Shown in pieces: positions 35,087 through 44,258 of a stretch of DNA of 64,000 nucleotides. Below the pieces are notes generated by a model. The model was not told the origin of the DNA. It made no database searches and was given only the letters and a program-made list of their open reading frames with translations. How positions within the stretch are numbered: the stretch's first letter is position 1; every line of letters begins with the position of its first letter. The stretch is from Phycisphaerae bacterium. Lineage in GTDB: Bacteria; Planctomycetota; Phycisphaerae; UBA1845. Location of the stretch: assembly GCA_029260015.1 (NCBI GenBank), contig JAJDEB010000034.1:320637-384636 (forward strand), read 5' to 3'. A program made the position numbers and the translations under genes.

Positions 35087-35791
35087 ATGCAAGTGGATCA
35101 TTCAAATCAGTCAGCATCAAAGTGTCCGTTCAGTGGTGGCGCAGGGCGTGACGTTGGAATCATGGATCGCTTACGGGTTGCTACTGCTAAACAGCACGAT
35201 GAGGCGGAAAACCACCCGTTCCAGCAGGCGTTCTTTGCCGGCAAACTACTTCGCGATTCGTATGTGCGATACCTGATTGAATTGCACCATGTATATGGCG
35301 GACTTGAATCGCGGATTCGCGAGGCGTCTGCGAATACGCCGGAGTTGGCCACTGTCGTGGTCGAAGAGAATTTCAGAGAGGCCGACCTGCGCGACGATCT
35401 TGAGTATTTTGGCGCTGCGCCTGGTGCCTCTAGCCCAACACCGGCCACCGAAACGTTCCTCAGCCAGATCGAAGTGCTGTCCAAAACCAACCCAATCGCC
35501 CTGCTGGGATTGCATTATGTGTTGGAAGGCAGCAACAACGGATCAAAGTTTATCTCGCGAAATATCAGAAGGGCCTATGATCTTGAGGATCGCGGGGTCC
35601 GTACGCTTGATCCGTATGGCAGTGATCAACGTCAACGCTGGCTCGAATACAAAACGCGGATGGGCGATTTGACGCTCTCCAAGTCCGATAGCGACGCCAT
35701 CGTCGAAGCTGCCCAATTGATGTTTAAGACGATGGGACTGATATCAGCCGACCTGATGCCCGAGAAATTCCAAGACGCCGTTGCATGTTAA
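35087..35791 (+). CDS. Biliverdin-producing heme oxygenase
   Basis: 234 residues from the ATG at 35087, with AAGGA upstream. The domain shows RLRVATAKQHDEAENHPF, whose His37 is the expected proximal heme ligand, and ALLGLHYVLEGSNNGSKFIS, the distal-helix segment with the conserved glycines. It should open heme to biliverdin, iron and CO using electrons from a reductase. The N-terminal extension carries KCPF (Cys13-Pro14), the core of a heme regulatory CP motif. No phytochrome or TonB-type heme uptake gene is adjacent, so iron recovery and signalling are both possible roles. Confidence 0.9.
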   Translation: MQVDHSNQSASKCPFSGGAGRDVGIMDRLRVATAKQHDEAENHPFQQAFFAGKLLRDSYVRYLIELHHVYGGLESRIREASANTPELATVVVEENFREADLRDDLEYFGAAPGASSPTPATETFLSQIEVLSKTNPIALLGLHYVLEGSNNGSKFISRNIRRAYDLEDRGVRTLDPYGSDQRQRWLEYKTRMGDLTLSKSDSDAIVEAAQLMFKTMGLISADLMPEKFQDAVAC

Positions 35792-35998
35792 GCAAAACAG
35801 GATGATCCCCGTTGGGCGAATTCACCAGCGTGCATTGGCGGCTTAATTGTCGCATGAAAAGTAAAACTGCAGATTGGAAGCAAAAATGCTTGCCAAATCA
35901 TCCGAAAAGGCATGATATCTATAGCCTAGAATCTATAACCCTAGACACCGACCGCACCAAAGTGAACGCGGTCCACGAAGCCGAAATACAACGAAACC

Positions 35999-36625
35999 AT
36001 GGCATTTGAGATTGCCAATTCAAGCAGTCGCCAACCGGCACCGATCGGCCGACGGTTCGTGCGCGAAATCTTCGCGACAGTGACGCCCGCAAGAATAGTG
36101 ACGCCCGCTAGAATGATGTGGACCGCCATGCTGGTGCTCCACGGTTTTGCAATTCCCAGTTTGATCAGCAGCTTCTCCAGTGCTTACGCTTTCGCCGAGA
36201 TCATCGGACCGGTCATGAGACTGGTCGCATTGGTTTTGTCTGCCGCTTTCTTCGTTCTGAAAATCATCGATGTCGAATGCCTTCGCCTCAACGGTGATTG
36301 GCGGAGTGTGGTATGCATCGTTGTATTGGTTGGGCTGATGCACGTCGGCGTAATCGATCGGGCACTGGGTAGTGATCTGACCTCTGACAATGCCCATATC
36401 GGATTCGTCGTATTTGCCGGAATCATCCGGTGGCGTGCTGCGATCAAGCGAGCATTGTGCCATGTGCTTAGCGTCGTTTTTGCTATTCGATTGCTCTGGC
36501 GACAGCATGCCGGAACTCGATTGATTTTCAAATGGCTTCTCTCTCGGGTTGATGAAATCATCGCCCGATTGTCTCAAACGTTTCTCCCATCGTACGCCGG
36601 CCCCCGGGCCCCACCCATCTCCTAA
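35999..36625 (+). CDS. Integral membrane protein, unknown
   Basis: 208 residues. A basic N-terminus is followed by about four hydrophobic segments (for example MMWTAMLVLHGFAIPSLISS and LVALVLSAAFFVLKIIDVEC) and a basic C-terminal tail. No motif is recognised. A frame on the opposite strand is open across the same DNA but is highly hydrophilic there, so the plus strand is preferred. No convincing ribosome site. Confidence 0.55.
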   Translation: MAFEIANSSSRQPAPIGRRFVREIFATVTPARIVTPARMMWTAMLVLHGFAIPSLISSFSSAYAFAEIIGPVMRLVALVLSAAFFVLKIIDVECLRLNGDWRSVVCIVVLVGLMHVGVIDRALGSDLTSDNAHIGFVVFAGIIRWRAAIKRALCHVLSVVFAIRLLWRQHAGTRLIFKWLLSRVDEIIARLSQTFLPSYAGPRAPPIS

Positions 36626-36874
36626 ATTGCACTCCATGACAACGAATGGCACTCCGTCATTCATGTACGTGTAGTGGTCGCGCGCCTTCTCGGTTCGTTG
36701 TGTAAACCGAAATCCATGCGCGACGCTCACTGCCATTGAATCGTTTATCGATTGCACATTGATGTGATCTACAAGTGCGAAGTCGATGAGATCGTATTCC
36801 AATAAGATGGCGCTTCCTGTTTTGGCAGATTCTACGTTTTGAATCAGCTTGTGCAGCAGCGACTTGAATTGTCC
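36608..36874 (-). pseudogene. Possible remnant of an M28-type peptidase gene
   Basis: The 264-bp gap between two plus-strand genes holds, on the minus strand, an open stretch whose product contains LLEYDLIDFALVDHINVQS and ARDHYTYMNDGVPFVVMEC. The second resembles the SDHYPF-x4-GIPA zinc-ligand region of M28 aminopeptidases. No intact flanking domain exists. This may be a decayed fragment or a chance resemblance. Confidence 0.22.
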
Positions 36875-36889
36875 ATAGGATCTAAGCTG

Positions 36890-38203
36890 ATGTTTAAAGA
36901 TCAAGTATCGATCGCCATTGCTTGCTTGGCTTTCGTTTCCGCGCCTGCTTACGCCACATCTTTCGAATTGATGACAGGCGTTGACGCGGATCGTTGGCCG
37001 GGCCCGTTTCGAGTTGTCGAACCGGTGACCGGTGGTGGTAACAGCCAAAATGGGATGTTTTATGACGACGATCGCTTGGCTGGCATTGGCACGCTTGGCC
37101 CAACGATTACGTTTCAAGGCGTCGGTCAGCCGCTTCTCGGACCAAATGAGTTTGGGGCGCTTAGTTTTGTATTCAAGCGCGCGTCCGTTCCACTCGGATT
37201 CGGTCAGGCACCGTATATGGGCATCGATTTTCTAGGTGGGCCATTACTTGATTTGGATGGCGATGTGGAAGACGCATCGCGCAGCCTGATCCCGGTTGAT
37301 GGTGAAGAAGCAGTTGTCATCCCAGGATCGACCAGCGCACTCGATCTCTCAATCGATACGACTCTGGGCACGGTCACGCTCGATGGACTCGACGCAACGT
37401 CAACGAGCGAGGGTGGACCGGGTATCTCATGGAAAGTCGGAAACGCGGTCAACATCCTTGCCGGAACAGAACCGGATGGCGCGCAAACAGGTCCAATCAA
37501 TCCAGCCGTCGATACACGTAGCGGAGTTCTCTTTCCGATTGCAATTGCAGACGTTTGGCGGATTGACAATCTCGGCTACGAATTCTGGCAAGACACATTG
37601 CTGGATAACTCTGCCAGCGCAGACGAATTGGGAACGTTCCAATTCTTGGGTTCACTTTCGGGTTGGTATGTGAAACGCAACCCAGCCACTGGCGAGTTTC
37701 CAACACTAACCGGCGCAGGATTGGGACAGACACCTTGGCCAAGCGTTGGCACCAATGGTCTAGGTGAGATGTTCGTTACGGCCAATGGACTTGCTGGCGG
37801 GATGGCGACGATCGGCACGGGTGTCCCAGCAGACATGTTCGATGCTCCGAACAATGGCGGCGCTTCTTCGACTGACTTGGAGGATTATTTCGAAACGGTT
37901 GTGATTCCGAATGTCAGCCCGTTTTCAGATGGTTTTGTGTATCTGGAATCTGTTGGCTTTGGAATCAACAACAGTGGCGATCCGGTGTATTTCGATTCGA
38001 TTGGATATGACATGGTCATCGTTGCCCAGCAAGCCGAAACGACCGACCTCTTTGACTTTGCCGGCTTGCAACGTTGTACAACTGGACCGGGGCCCGTGGT
38101 GGTCTCGGGCGAATGCATTCCGTTTGATTTCGATGAAGACGATGATGTCGATTCAGACGATTACGTTGCATTTGAATCGCTGCTGACCGGACCTGATGTT
38201 TAG
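36890..38203 (+). CDS. Secreted protein with C-terminal dockerin-like module, paralogue of the next gene
   Basis: 437 residues from the ATG at 36890, with AGGA upstream. A signal peptide (MFKDQVSIAIACLAFVSAPAYA) precedes a body starting FELMTGVDADRWPGPFRVVE. It shares with the next gene the blocks SFVFKRAS, FLGGPLLDLDGD, IDNLGYEFWQDT, NSASADELGT and ESVGFGINNSGDPVYFDS. The C-terminus ends in an acidic EF-hand/dockerin-like loop, FDFDEDDDVDSDDYVAFESL. Function unknown; exported and probably surface-bound through the C-terminal module. Confidence 0.85.
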   Translation: MFKDQVSIAIACLAFVSAPAYATSFELMTGVDADRWPGPFRVVEPVTGGGNSQNGMFYDDDRLAGIGTLGPTITFQGVGQPLLGPNEFGALSFVFKRASVPLGFGQAPYMGIDFLGGPLLDLDGDVEDASRSLIPVDGEEAVVIPGSTSALDLSIDTTLGTVTLDGLDATSTSEGGPGISWKVGNAVNILAGTEPDGAQTGPINPAVDTRSGVLFPIAIADVWRIDNLGYEFWQDTLLDNSASADELGTFQFLGSLSGWYVKRNPATGEFPTLTGAGLGQTPWPSVGTNGLGEMFVTANGLAGGMATIGTGVPADMFDAPNNGGASSTDLEDYFETVVIPNVSPFSDGFVYLESVGFGINNSGDPVYFDSIGYDMVIVAQQAETTDLFDFAGLQRCTTGPGPVVVSGECIPFDFDEDDDVDSDDYVAFESLLTGPDV

Positions 38204-38290
38204 GCGTCGATTGGCACTTGAGGGGAAACTGGAGAGAGAGATCGTGTTCTTAAACTAACGATTTCTCAATAAATAAAGGTTTGAATTCAG

Positions 38291-39526
38291 ATGATGAATA
38301 GAAATATAACATTCGTTGTTACGCTCAGTACCGGACTCTTGATGGCTTCGGCGGCGCTGGCGGATCAGTTTCAACTTGTCACGGGTGTTGATGCTGGCAC
38401 ACAGCCAGGCGCATTTAGACCGGTGACTTCGACATCGGGTGGTAATGGTTTCTTCCAAGACGGTCAGCGTCTTGGTGGCACACCCAGTGCAGCCGCCATC
38501 CCCCCACCGAATCCGCCGATCAGCTACCTTCAAAGCCCCAATCAATATGGCTCTTTGAGCTTTATGTTTCGTCGCGGATCGATTGATTTTGGTGGACCTT
38601 CTGCCACGCCATTTATCAGCGTCGACTATCTGGGTGGCCCGCTTCTTGATCTCGATGGCGACCTGGGAAATGGTGTCCGCAGTTTGGTGCCGGTCAGCGG
38701 TCAAAACCCGGTGGCGATTCCTGGAAGTTCCAGCCACATCGATCTTTCATTTGGTGGCGGACAAGTGTCGCTCAACAACTTTGATGCCAACGGTAACAAT
38801 GCTGGCGCCGGACCGTCGAGTCCAGACCAACTCATCTCCGTCAATACTTTGGCAGGCACATCGCCCACCGGTGCGTTGGGTTCGGCGATCAATCCGTCGG
38901 TTGACGATCGCACCGGAACTGCGACTTCGTTTTCGGGCAATTCTGGAACCCTTGATGGCGTATCACGAGTTGAGAACCTCGGCTACGAATTCTGGCAGGA
39001 CACGATTTCTGAGAATTCGTCCTCTGCAGATGAGTTGGGCACTGCCCAGTTCCTCGGTGAACTACGCGGCTGGAAAATCGAACGCGACATCAACGGTGAT
39101 TTCCCGACCCTTGCTGGCGAAGGCCTCGGATCAACGATTTGGTCGTCGGTCAATACATCTGAGGTGGGGAACAGCTTTAACGACGCTATTGGACCAGGCA
39201 CGTCTACCATCGTAGATGGAACGGTTCGCGACGTATTCTCCGACCCCGGCAACGGTGGACTCGTTCTGACTGACTTTGGGGGCGACCTGGGTGCGTATCT
39301 TGATCACGTCGCTGCAACTGCGATTGATCCACTGTCGCAGAGTTTCGTTTACTTCGAAGGCGCCGGTTTCGGAATCAACAATCCCGCCGATCCGGTGTTC
39401 CTGGATTCGTCAGGTTGGGATGTCGTACTCATTGCTCAATCGACCCCCGTCCCAGAACCGACCAGCTTGATTCTCGTACTTGCCGGATGTGCTGGCATCA
39501 TGGCACGACGAAGAAGCAAGAATTAA
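38291..39526 (+). CDS. PEP-CTERM protein, paralogue of the preceding gene
   Basis: 411 residues (ATG at 38291 or 38294). Signal peptide (MNRNITFVVTLSTGLLMASA-like), then a body colinear with the preceding protein (FQLVTGVDAGTQPGAFRPVT, YLGGPLLDLDGDLGNGVRSL, VENLGYEFWQDTISENSSSA). The C-terminus is different: VPEPTSL, a hydrophobic helix and ARRRSKN, a PEP-CTERM exosortase signal. The pair thus arose by tandem duplication with replacement of the C-terminal sorting module in one copy. 87 bp separate the genes, so they may form an operon. Confidence 0.9.
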   Translation: MMNRNITFVVTLSTGLLMASAALADQFQLVTGVDAGTQPGAFRPVTSTSGGNGFFQDGQRLGGTPSAAAIPPPNPPISYLQSPNQYGSLSFMFRRGSIDFGGPSATPFISVDYLGGPLLDLDGDLGNGVRSLVPVSGQNPVAIPGSSSHIDLSFGGGQVSLNNFDANGNNAGAGPSSPDQLISVNTLAGTSPTGALGSAINPSVDDRTGTATSFSGNSGTLDGVSRVENLGYEFWQDTISENSSSADELGTAQFLGELRGWKIERDINGDFPTLAGEGLGSTIWSSVNTSEVGNSFNDAIGPGTSTIVDGTVRDVFSDPGNGGLVLTDFGGDLGAYLDHVAATAIDPLSQSFVYFEGAGFGINNPADPVFLDSSGWDVVLIAQSTPVPEPTSLILVLAGCAGIMARRRSKN

Positions 39527-39542
39527 CCCGCAATTTGGAAAT

Positions 39543-39574
39543 CCATCGGGCGGGGAATGCACCTCGCCCGGTGG
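39543..39574. other. Stable hairpin between PEP-CTERM and pseudopilin genes
   Basis: CCATCGGGCG (39543-39552) and CGCCCGGTGG (39565-39574) can form 10 pairs, one of them T-G, around a 12-base loop. There is no T-tract, so it is more likely a processing or attenuating hairpin than a standard terminator. Confidence 0.5.
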
Positions 39575-39611
39575 ACATGTTGTCGCAAGGACGCGAAACA
39601 GCGAGGTTGCT

Positions 39612-40412
39612 ATGAATAAACAGACATCAAAAAAAGCATTTACGCTTGTCGAACTGTTGGTGGTGGTCAGCATCATCGCCCTGCTCATCTCGATATTGCT
39701 TCCGTCGATGAAGCGTGCACGCGATCAGGCCAAGCAGGTTGTTTGCGCCAGTCAACAGAAACAAGTTGGCGGTGCGCTCTGGAACTACTGGACGGAAAAT
39801 GACGGTCGCGTTCCCGAAGTCATATCTCCGATGACCAATGGCGTAGGAGCCAGCGGTTTCGGTGATGACTCAATTTCGGATGAGGACATCGATCCGTTTT
39901 ACAACCCGATGCGCGGTTATGTTGAGATTCCCTCCAAAGTCGTGTGGAAGAAATCCCTACCGAACACCCTCATGCCGACGCATATGGCTGCAGATGAAAA
40001 GGCGTTCAAATGCCCCGCAGCTATAGTAGGTTGGCCACGAAATGACGGCCCATTGCGGATGACCTATCGGACAGCTGCCGCGAACCAACCCAATGGCGAC
40101 GAAAATCTCAATGCTGACAGCCCTTATTTCAAGGAACACTTTGGCTTTCTCGACGGCCGGATCTACAAAATACCCAAACCCGCAAAACAAAAGGGCAAAG
40201 ACATCATCAGCATCATAAATTACGCTCAGGATCAGGCCACGCTCCGAGGAACATTCATGCGCGATATGGTCAGGCCAGTGGGTTCAGAATTGGTCGGACC
40301 GCACAACGGAGGCACCGTTGTCATCAACAAGAGGCTCGAAGTTGAAGTGCGCAGTCAAAAAACAATGAATGACGACCTCGCACCAGCAGGACCGGGGGCA
40401 GTTAAATTCTAA
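39612..40412 (+). CDS. Type II secretion/pseudopilin G-like protein
   Basis: 266 residues from the ATG at 39612 with GAGG upstream. The prepilin signal is textbook: MNKQTSKKAFTLVELLVVVS, with the cleavage before Phe and Glu at mature position 5, followed by a hydrophobic helix to about residue 31. The C-terminal globular part contains GPHNGGT, similar to the H-x-G motif of planctomycete pseudopilins that carry DUF1559-like domains. It would be assembled by a pilus or type II secretion machinery encoded elsewhere. Confidence 0.9.
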   Translation: MNKQTSKKAFTLVELLVVVSIIALLISILLPSMKRARDQAKQVVCASQQKQVGGALWNYWTENDGRVPEVISPMTNGVGASGFGDDSISDEDIDPFYNPMRGYVEIPSKVVWKKSLPNTLMPTHMAADEKAFKCPAAIVGWPRNDGPLRMTYRTAAANQPNGDENLNADSPYFKEHFGFLDGRIYKIPKPAKQKGKDIISIINYAQDQATLRGTFMRDMVRPVGSELVGPHNGGTVVINKRLEVEVRSQKTMNDDLAPAGPGAVKF

Positions 40413-40929
40413 TCAGGCAAATTCCGGTCGGGCAAATCTTAGTCGAGTTCGATTCGATCTAGTAATTTCTATTTTCGCCAAACCCGCATGCTTCGCGTAT
40501 GTCGCAGTTGACTGAATTGCGGTGAATTTGAAACAGTTCTCCTCAACGTTGCTTCCCTCATTGAACATCACTGTTCAATGTGACTACTCGCTAGTCACCA
40601 TATTAAGATCCGCTCGTTCTTAGAACGCGTGGTTTCATTTCATCGGACACGTTCAACCAATTTGCCCCTCAAGTAATCTTCTGATCGCACACATCAAGTT
40701 TGAGAAAATGTTGCGAGCAATTCGACACTTTACGATCTCCAATCACGATAGAGAACGCAGCCGCGTCGAATTCGTTTTTGTGATGCGCTGATTCGCAGTG
40801 TTTAAGAATCTGTTCGTAGTTCGCGATTGCGAATTGCGGCAGCGTTGAAATCGGTGACAAGGTGTCGATCGGAAACGCGGTGACGCGGCGGTGGCCAAAT
40901 CATCCATGAGCGAAAAGAGAGAGAATTCA
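40413..40929. other. Long intergenic region with a palindrome cluster
   Basis: 517 bp between the pseudopilin and chemoreceptor genes. It holds three close inverted repeats (40559-40580, 40581-40597, 40615-40627). A short minus-strand frame at 40669-40860 has no protein-like support. Confidence 0.6.
40559..40627. promoter_or_regulatory. Cluster of three perfect inverted repeats
   Basis: CATTGAACA-TCAC-TGTTCAATG (40559-40580), directly followed by TGACTA-CTCGC-TAGTCA (40581-40597), then CGTTCT-T-AGAACG (40615-40627). They may be operator sites or tandem RNA hairpins controlling the chemoreceptor gene about 300 bp downstream. Confidence 0.5.
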
Positions 40930-42969
40930 ATGACAAGCGAAAGCAAGAAATCAAACGCCAATTCAGGTATTCAGTTCCAGCAGATGATCGAAAACATGCC
41001 GACTCCGGCGATCCTCGCAGACTCAGAATTCAATATTACATACATGAATCCGATTTCGCTCAAGACACTGAAAACGCTCGAGGAGTTTCTTCCTTGCAGG
41101 GCAACCGACATTGTTGGTAAAAACGTGGACTTCTTCCACAAAGACCCTTCATATCAACGAAAATTGCTCAGCAACGTCGCAAATTATCCCCTGCGCGCTG
41201 ACATTCAAGTTGGGCCCGAAAAGCTCGATTTGCTCGTAAGTGCGATGATGGACGACAAAGGAAATTTTGTCGGCCCGATGGTCACATGGGAGATTGTTAC
41301 GGCCAAACGAAAGTCAGCGTTCGACGCAGCACGAATGAATGCGATGATTGAGAACGCTCCAACCAACATCATTCTCGCCGACAAGGATCTGAACATCACC
41401 TACGTCAATCCGGCAACAGTCAAGAATTTGAAGCCGCTTGCCCATCTGTTGCCAGTTCCTCTTGATAGTATCGTCGGTACCAATGTTGACGCATTTCACA
41501 AGAACCCGGCATATCAACGGGGAATATTGGGCAATCCGAGCAATCTTCCACATGAGGCTGTCATCGAACTTGGGGATCAGAAACTGAACCTGCTGGTGAG
41601 CGCCATTTATGACGACGCTGGCGAATACATTGGACCGATGGTCACATGGGATTTGGTGACTGAAAAGGTTCGTCTGGAAGAATTGGCTCGCGACAATGCC
41701 GGAAAATTGGATTCGATTAGTCGCTCGCAAGCCGTCATCGAATTTGACATGGATGGCACCATTCGTGTCGCAAATGATAATTTCTGCAACACCATGGGAT
41801 ACTCACTCAATGAAATAGTCGGACAACACCACAGTATTTTCGCGCCGCCCGGTCTTGCAGGCAGTACCGAATACAAGGCTTTTTGGGCAACACTGAATCG
41901 CGGTGAATTCATGGCTGATGACTATCTGCGCGTCGGAAAAGGGGGAAAAGAAGTATGGATATCAGCTTCGTACAACCCCATACAGGGGGCCGACGGAAAG
42001 CCTGTCAAAGTCGTCAAATATGCTCGCGACATCACAGCCGAAAAGCAGGCACAAGTTGACCTTCAAGACAAAGTCGGCTTGCTCCTCGAAGTCGTCAAGG
42101 CGGCAGCCGACGGAGACCTGACAAAACCAATTACCGTTTCAGGTAGCGATCCGATTGGACAACTCGGTGAAGGCCTCAATACGATGATTTCCGGGTTGGC
42201 TGACATCATCAACCAAATCATTAACTCAGCAGAGCAATTCGTCGAAGCCGCCCGGGTCATCAGCGAAGGGGCAAACTCACTGTCTGATGGTGCTCAAACG
42301 CAATCGGCGAATGTCGAAGAGATGAACGCCGCAATCACCAGCCTGAACGAAATGATCAAAAGCGTCAAAGAGAACGCTGAAAAAGCAGACTCGATCGGTA
42401 ATGAAACCGGAAAGAAGAGCGGGCAAGGTGGCGAAGCTGTACAGCAAAACATCGAAGCAATGAAATTGATCGCCAAGAGTTCTGAACAGATCGGAGAAAT
42501 TATCGGCGTCATCAGCGAAATCGCTTCGCAAACCAATCTGCTCGCTCTTAACGCAGCCATCGAAGCCGCCCGCGCCGGTGAACATGGGCGAGGATTCGCC
42601 GTCGTCGCCGACGAGGTTCGCAAGTTGGCCGAACGCAGCAGCGAAGCCGCCAAAGAAATCACCACGCTGATCAAAGAATCGACAGAACGCGTCACAGAGG
42701 GTACGGCACTGAGCGAACGAACCGGTGAAGCACTCGACGGGATCATCGACGGCGTCAAGCAAACCGGCGAGGGTATCGCAGAGATCGTGACTGCAACCGG
42801 AGAACAGGTGACTGTGGCGGGAGAGGTCAGTACAGGTATTGCGAACACCGCGTCGATCACCGAGAACAACGCCTCAGCCGCTGAGGAAATGGCCGGTTCG
42901 GCTGAAGAACTTTCCGGACAGGCGATCCAACTGCAAGAACTTGTCAGAAAGTTCACGTTGTCCAAGTAG
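40930..42969 (+). CDS. Cytoplasmic methyl-accepting chemotaxis protein with three PAS domains
   Basis: 679 residues from the ATG at 40930 (purine-rich GAGAGAG upstream; GTG 40891 and ATG 40906 are possible). There is no membrane segment. Two closely similar N-terminal PAS domains ([20 protein letters not shown] and [20 protein letters not shown], each ending GPMVTWE/D) are followed by a PAS-PAC domain ([25 protein letters not shown]), a HAMP-like helix pair and the signalling domain with [20 protein letters not shown]. It should couple through CheW to CheA and may sense redox or a small ligand inside the cell. No C-terminal CheR pentapeptide. A terminator follows. Confidence 0.93.
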   Translation: MTSESKKSNANSGIQFQQMIENMPTPAILADSEFNITYMNPISLKTLKTLEEFLPCRATDIVGKNVDFFHKDPSYQRKLLSNVANYPLRADIQVGPEKLDLLVSAMMDDKGNFVGPMVTWEIVTAKRKSAFDAARMNAMIENAPTNIILADKDLNITYVNPATVKNLKPLAHLLPVPLDSIVGTNVDAFHKNPAYQRGILGNPSNLPHEAVIELGDQKLNLLVSAIYDDAGEYIGPMVTWDLVTEKVRLEELARDNAGKLDSISRSQAVIEFDMDGTIRVANDNFCNTMGYSLNEIVGQHHSIFAPPGLAGSTEYKAFWATLNRGEFMADDYLRVGKGGKEVWISASYNPIQGADGKPVKVVKYARDITAEKQAQVDLQDKVGLLLEVVKAAADGDLTKPITVSGSDPIGQLGEGLNTMISGLADIINQIINSAEQFVEAARVISEGANSLSDGAQTQSANVEEMNAAITSLNEMIKSVKENAEKADSIGNETGKKSGQGGEAVQQNIEAMKLIAKSSEQIGEIIGVISEIASQTNLLALNAAIEAARAGEHGRGFAVVADEVRKLAERSSEAAKEITTLIKESTERVTEGTALSERTGEALDGIIDGVKQTGEGIAEIVTATGEQVTVAGEVSTGIANTASITENNASAAEEMAGSAEELSGQAIQLQELVRKFTLSK

Positions 42970-43036
42970 CATTCGTACCAACACTGGCAGTGGCGCCAAA
43001 CTGTTGCTGCCCCATTCAATCAGCAATCCATAGATG

Positions 43037-43072
43037 CCCGCGACCATACCTCGAATGGTCGCGGGTTTTTTC
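43037..43072 (+). terminator. Rho-independent terminator of the chemoreceptor gene
   Basis: CCCGCGACCAT (43037-43047) and ATGGTCGCGGG (43055-43065), a perfect 11-bp stem with a 7-base loop, followed by TTTTTTC. 68 bp after the chemoreceptor stop. Confidence 0.92.
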
Positions 43073-43218
43073 TTGCAACCCATTCTGCCGGCTTGCTGTA
43101 CAATTCCGACGCTTCTGCGATAAACTACCTTCTAGTTGTCGTAGTACCCTACGAAGGGAACGCGCAGAAGAATTCCGCACACAACCACTCTGTTCGAATT
43201 CGACGGGAGACTCAGCCG

Positions 43219-44235
43219 ATGGCCACACCGATTGACCCAGCCGTGGAAAAAGCCACGCATGCATTTCGAGAAAAGTTTCAAGCCGTCCGCGACGAAATCG
43301 GCAAGGCCATCGTGGGACACAATGAAATCGTCGAGGGCGTTTTGACCTGCCTGTTTGTCGGTGGGCATGTGCTGCTCGAAGGCGTCCCCGGTCTGGGCAA
43401 GACTTACCTCGTCCGCACGCTATCAGAAGCAGTGAACCTGCCCTTCTCTCGGATTCAGTTTACGCCCGACCTGATGCCGGCAGACATCATCGGAACCAAC
43501 ATCATCACTGAAGATCCTGACACCGGTCGGCGGCAGTTTGAATTCCAAAAGGGACCGCTCTTTTCGCAGATCATTCTAGCCGACGAAATCAACCGAGCCA
43601 CGCCGAAGACGCAATCAGCGATGCTCGAAGCGATGCAGGAACATTCGATCACGGTCGGTGGCACGCACTATAAGCTGGACGAACCATTCCTGGTGATGGC
43701 CACCCAAAACCCCATCGAACAAGAGGGAACCTATCCGCTTCCCGAAGCACAACTCGACCGGTTCATGTTCAAGTTGGTGGTCAACTATTCGAGCAAGGAT
43801 GAACTCAAGACAATTCTCGACCGTACCACCACCGGTTACAAAGCCAACGTCCAGGGGATCATGTCCGGTGAAGAAATCCTCGCGGCTCAGAATCTCGTGC
43901 GGCGAATCGTGATGGCCCCCCACGTTCAGGATTATGCCATCCGCGTTTCGATGGCAACCCATCCGGGCGGACCGTATGCCATCGACGCGACCCAGAAATA
44001 TGTTCGCTGGGGTGCGAGTCCACGCGGGGCGCAGGCGTTGGCGTTAACCGCAAAACTCGCGGCGATGCTCGACGGTCGATACAACGCCAGCTTCAGCGAC
44101 GTACAGAGAATGGCCATCCCGTCACTTCGTCATCGTGTGCTGCTGAATTTTGAAGGCGAAGCGGAAGGCATTTCCGTCGATTCGGTGATTCAGGAAATCA
44201 TCGAGAAGACACCAACGATGGCCGAAGCGGCGTGA
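43219..44235 (+). CDS. MoxR-family AAA+ ATPase
   Basis: 338 residues from the ATG at 43219, with GGGAGA upstream. Walker A is GVPGLGKT (residues 55-62), Walker B LADEINRA near 118, and the sensor/arginine region DEPFLVMATQNPIEQEGTYP and LDRFMF are canonical for MoxR. MoxR ATPases act as chaperones that insert metal or mature VWA-domain proteins, usually encoded next to them. Here it heads an operon with a DUF58 protein 23 bp downstream and a VWA/BatA-type membrane protein. Confidence 0.95.
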   Translation: MATPIDPAVEKATHAFREKFQAVRDEIGKAIVGHNEIVEGVLTCLFVGGHVLLEGVPGLGKTYLVRTLSEAVNLPFSRIQFTPDLMPADIIGTNIITEDPDTGRRQFEFQKGPLFSQIILADEINRATPKTQSAMLEAMQEHSITVGGTHYKLDEPFLVMATQNPIEQEGTYPLPEAQLDRFMFKLVVNYSSKDELKTILDRTTTGYKANVQGIMSGEEILAAQNLVRRIVMAPHVQDYAIRVSMATHPGGPYAIDATQKYVRWGASPRGAQALALTAKLAAMLDGRYNASFSDVQRMAIPSLRHRVLLNFEGEAEGISVDSVIQEIIEKTPTMAEAA

Positions 44236-44258
44236 CCGCTTGAACCGCACTTTTTCAC

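Noticed and set aside
36020..37117. A long open frame on the minus strand across the membrane protein gene
   Set aside because: Most of its product is extremely hydrophilic and lacks protein-like features, while the plus strand encodes membrane helices. Only the short part at 36608-36874 is kept as a doubtful remnant.
40669..40860. A 63-codon minus-strand frame in the gap before the chemoreceptor
   Set aside because: No ribosome site and no recognisable domain.
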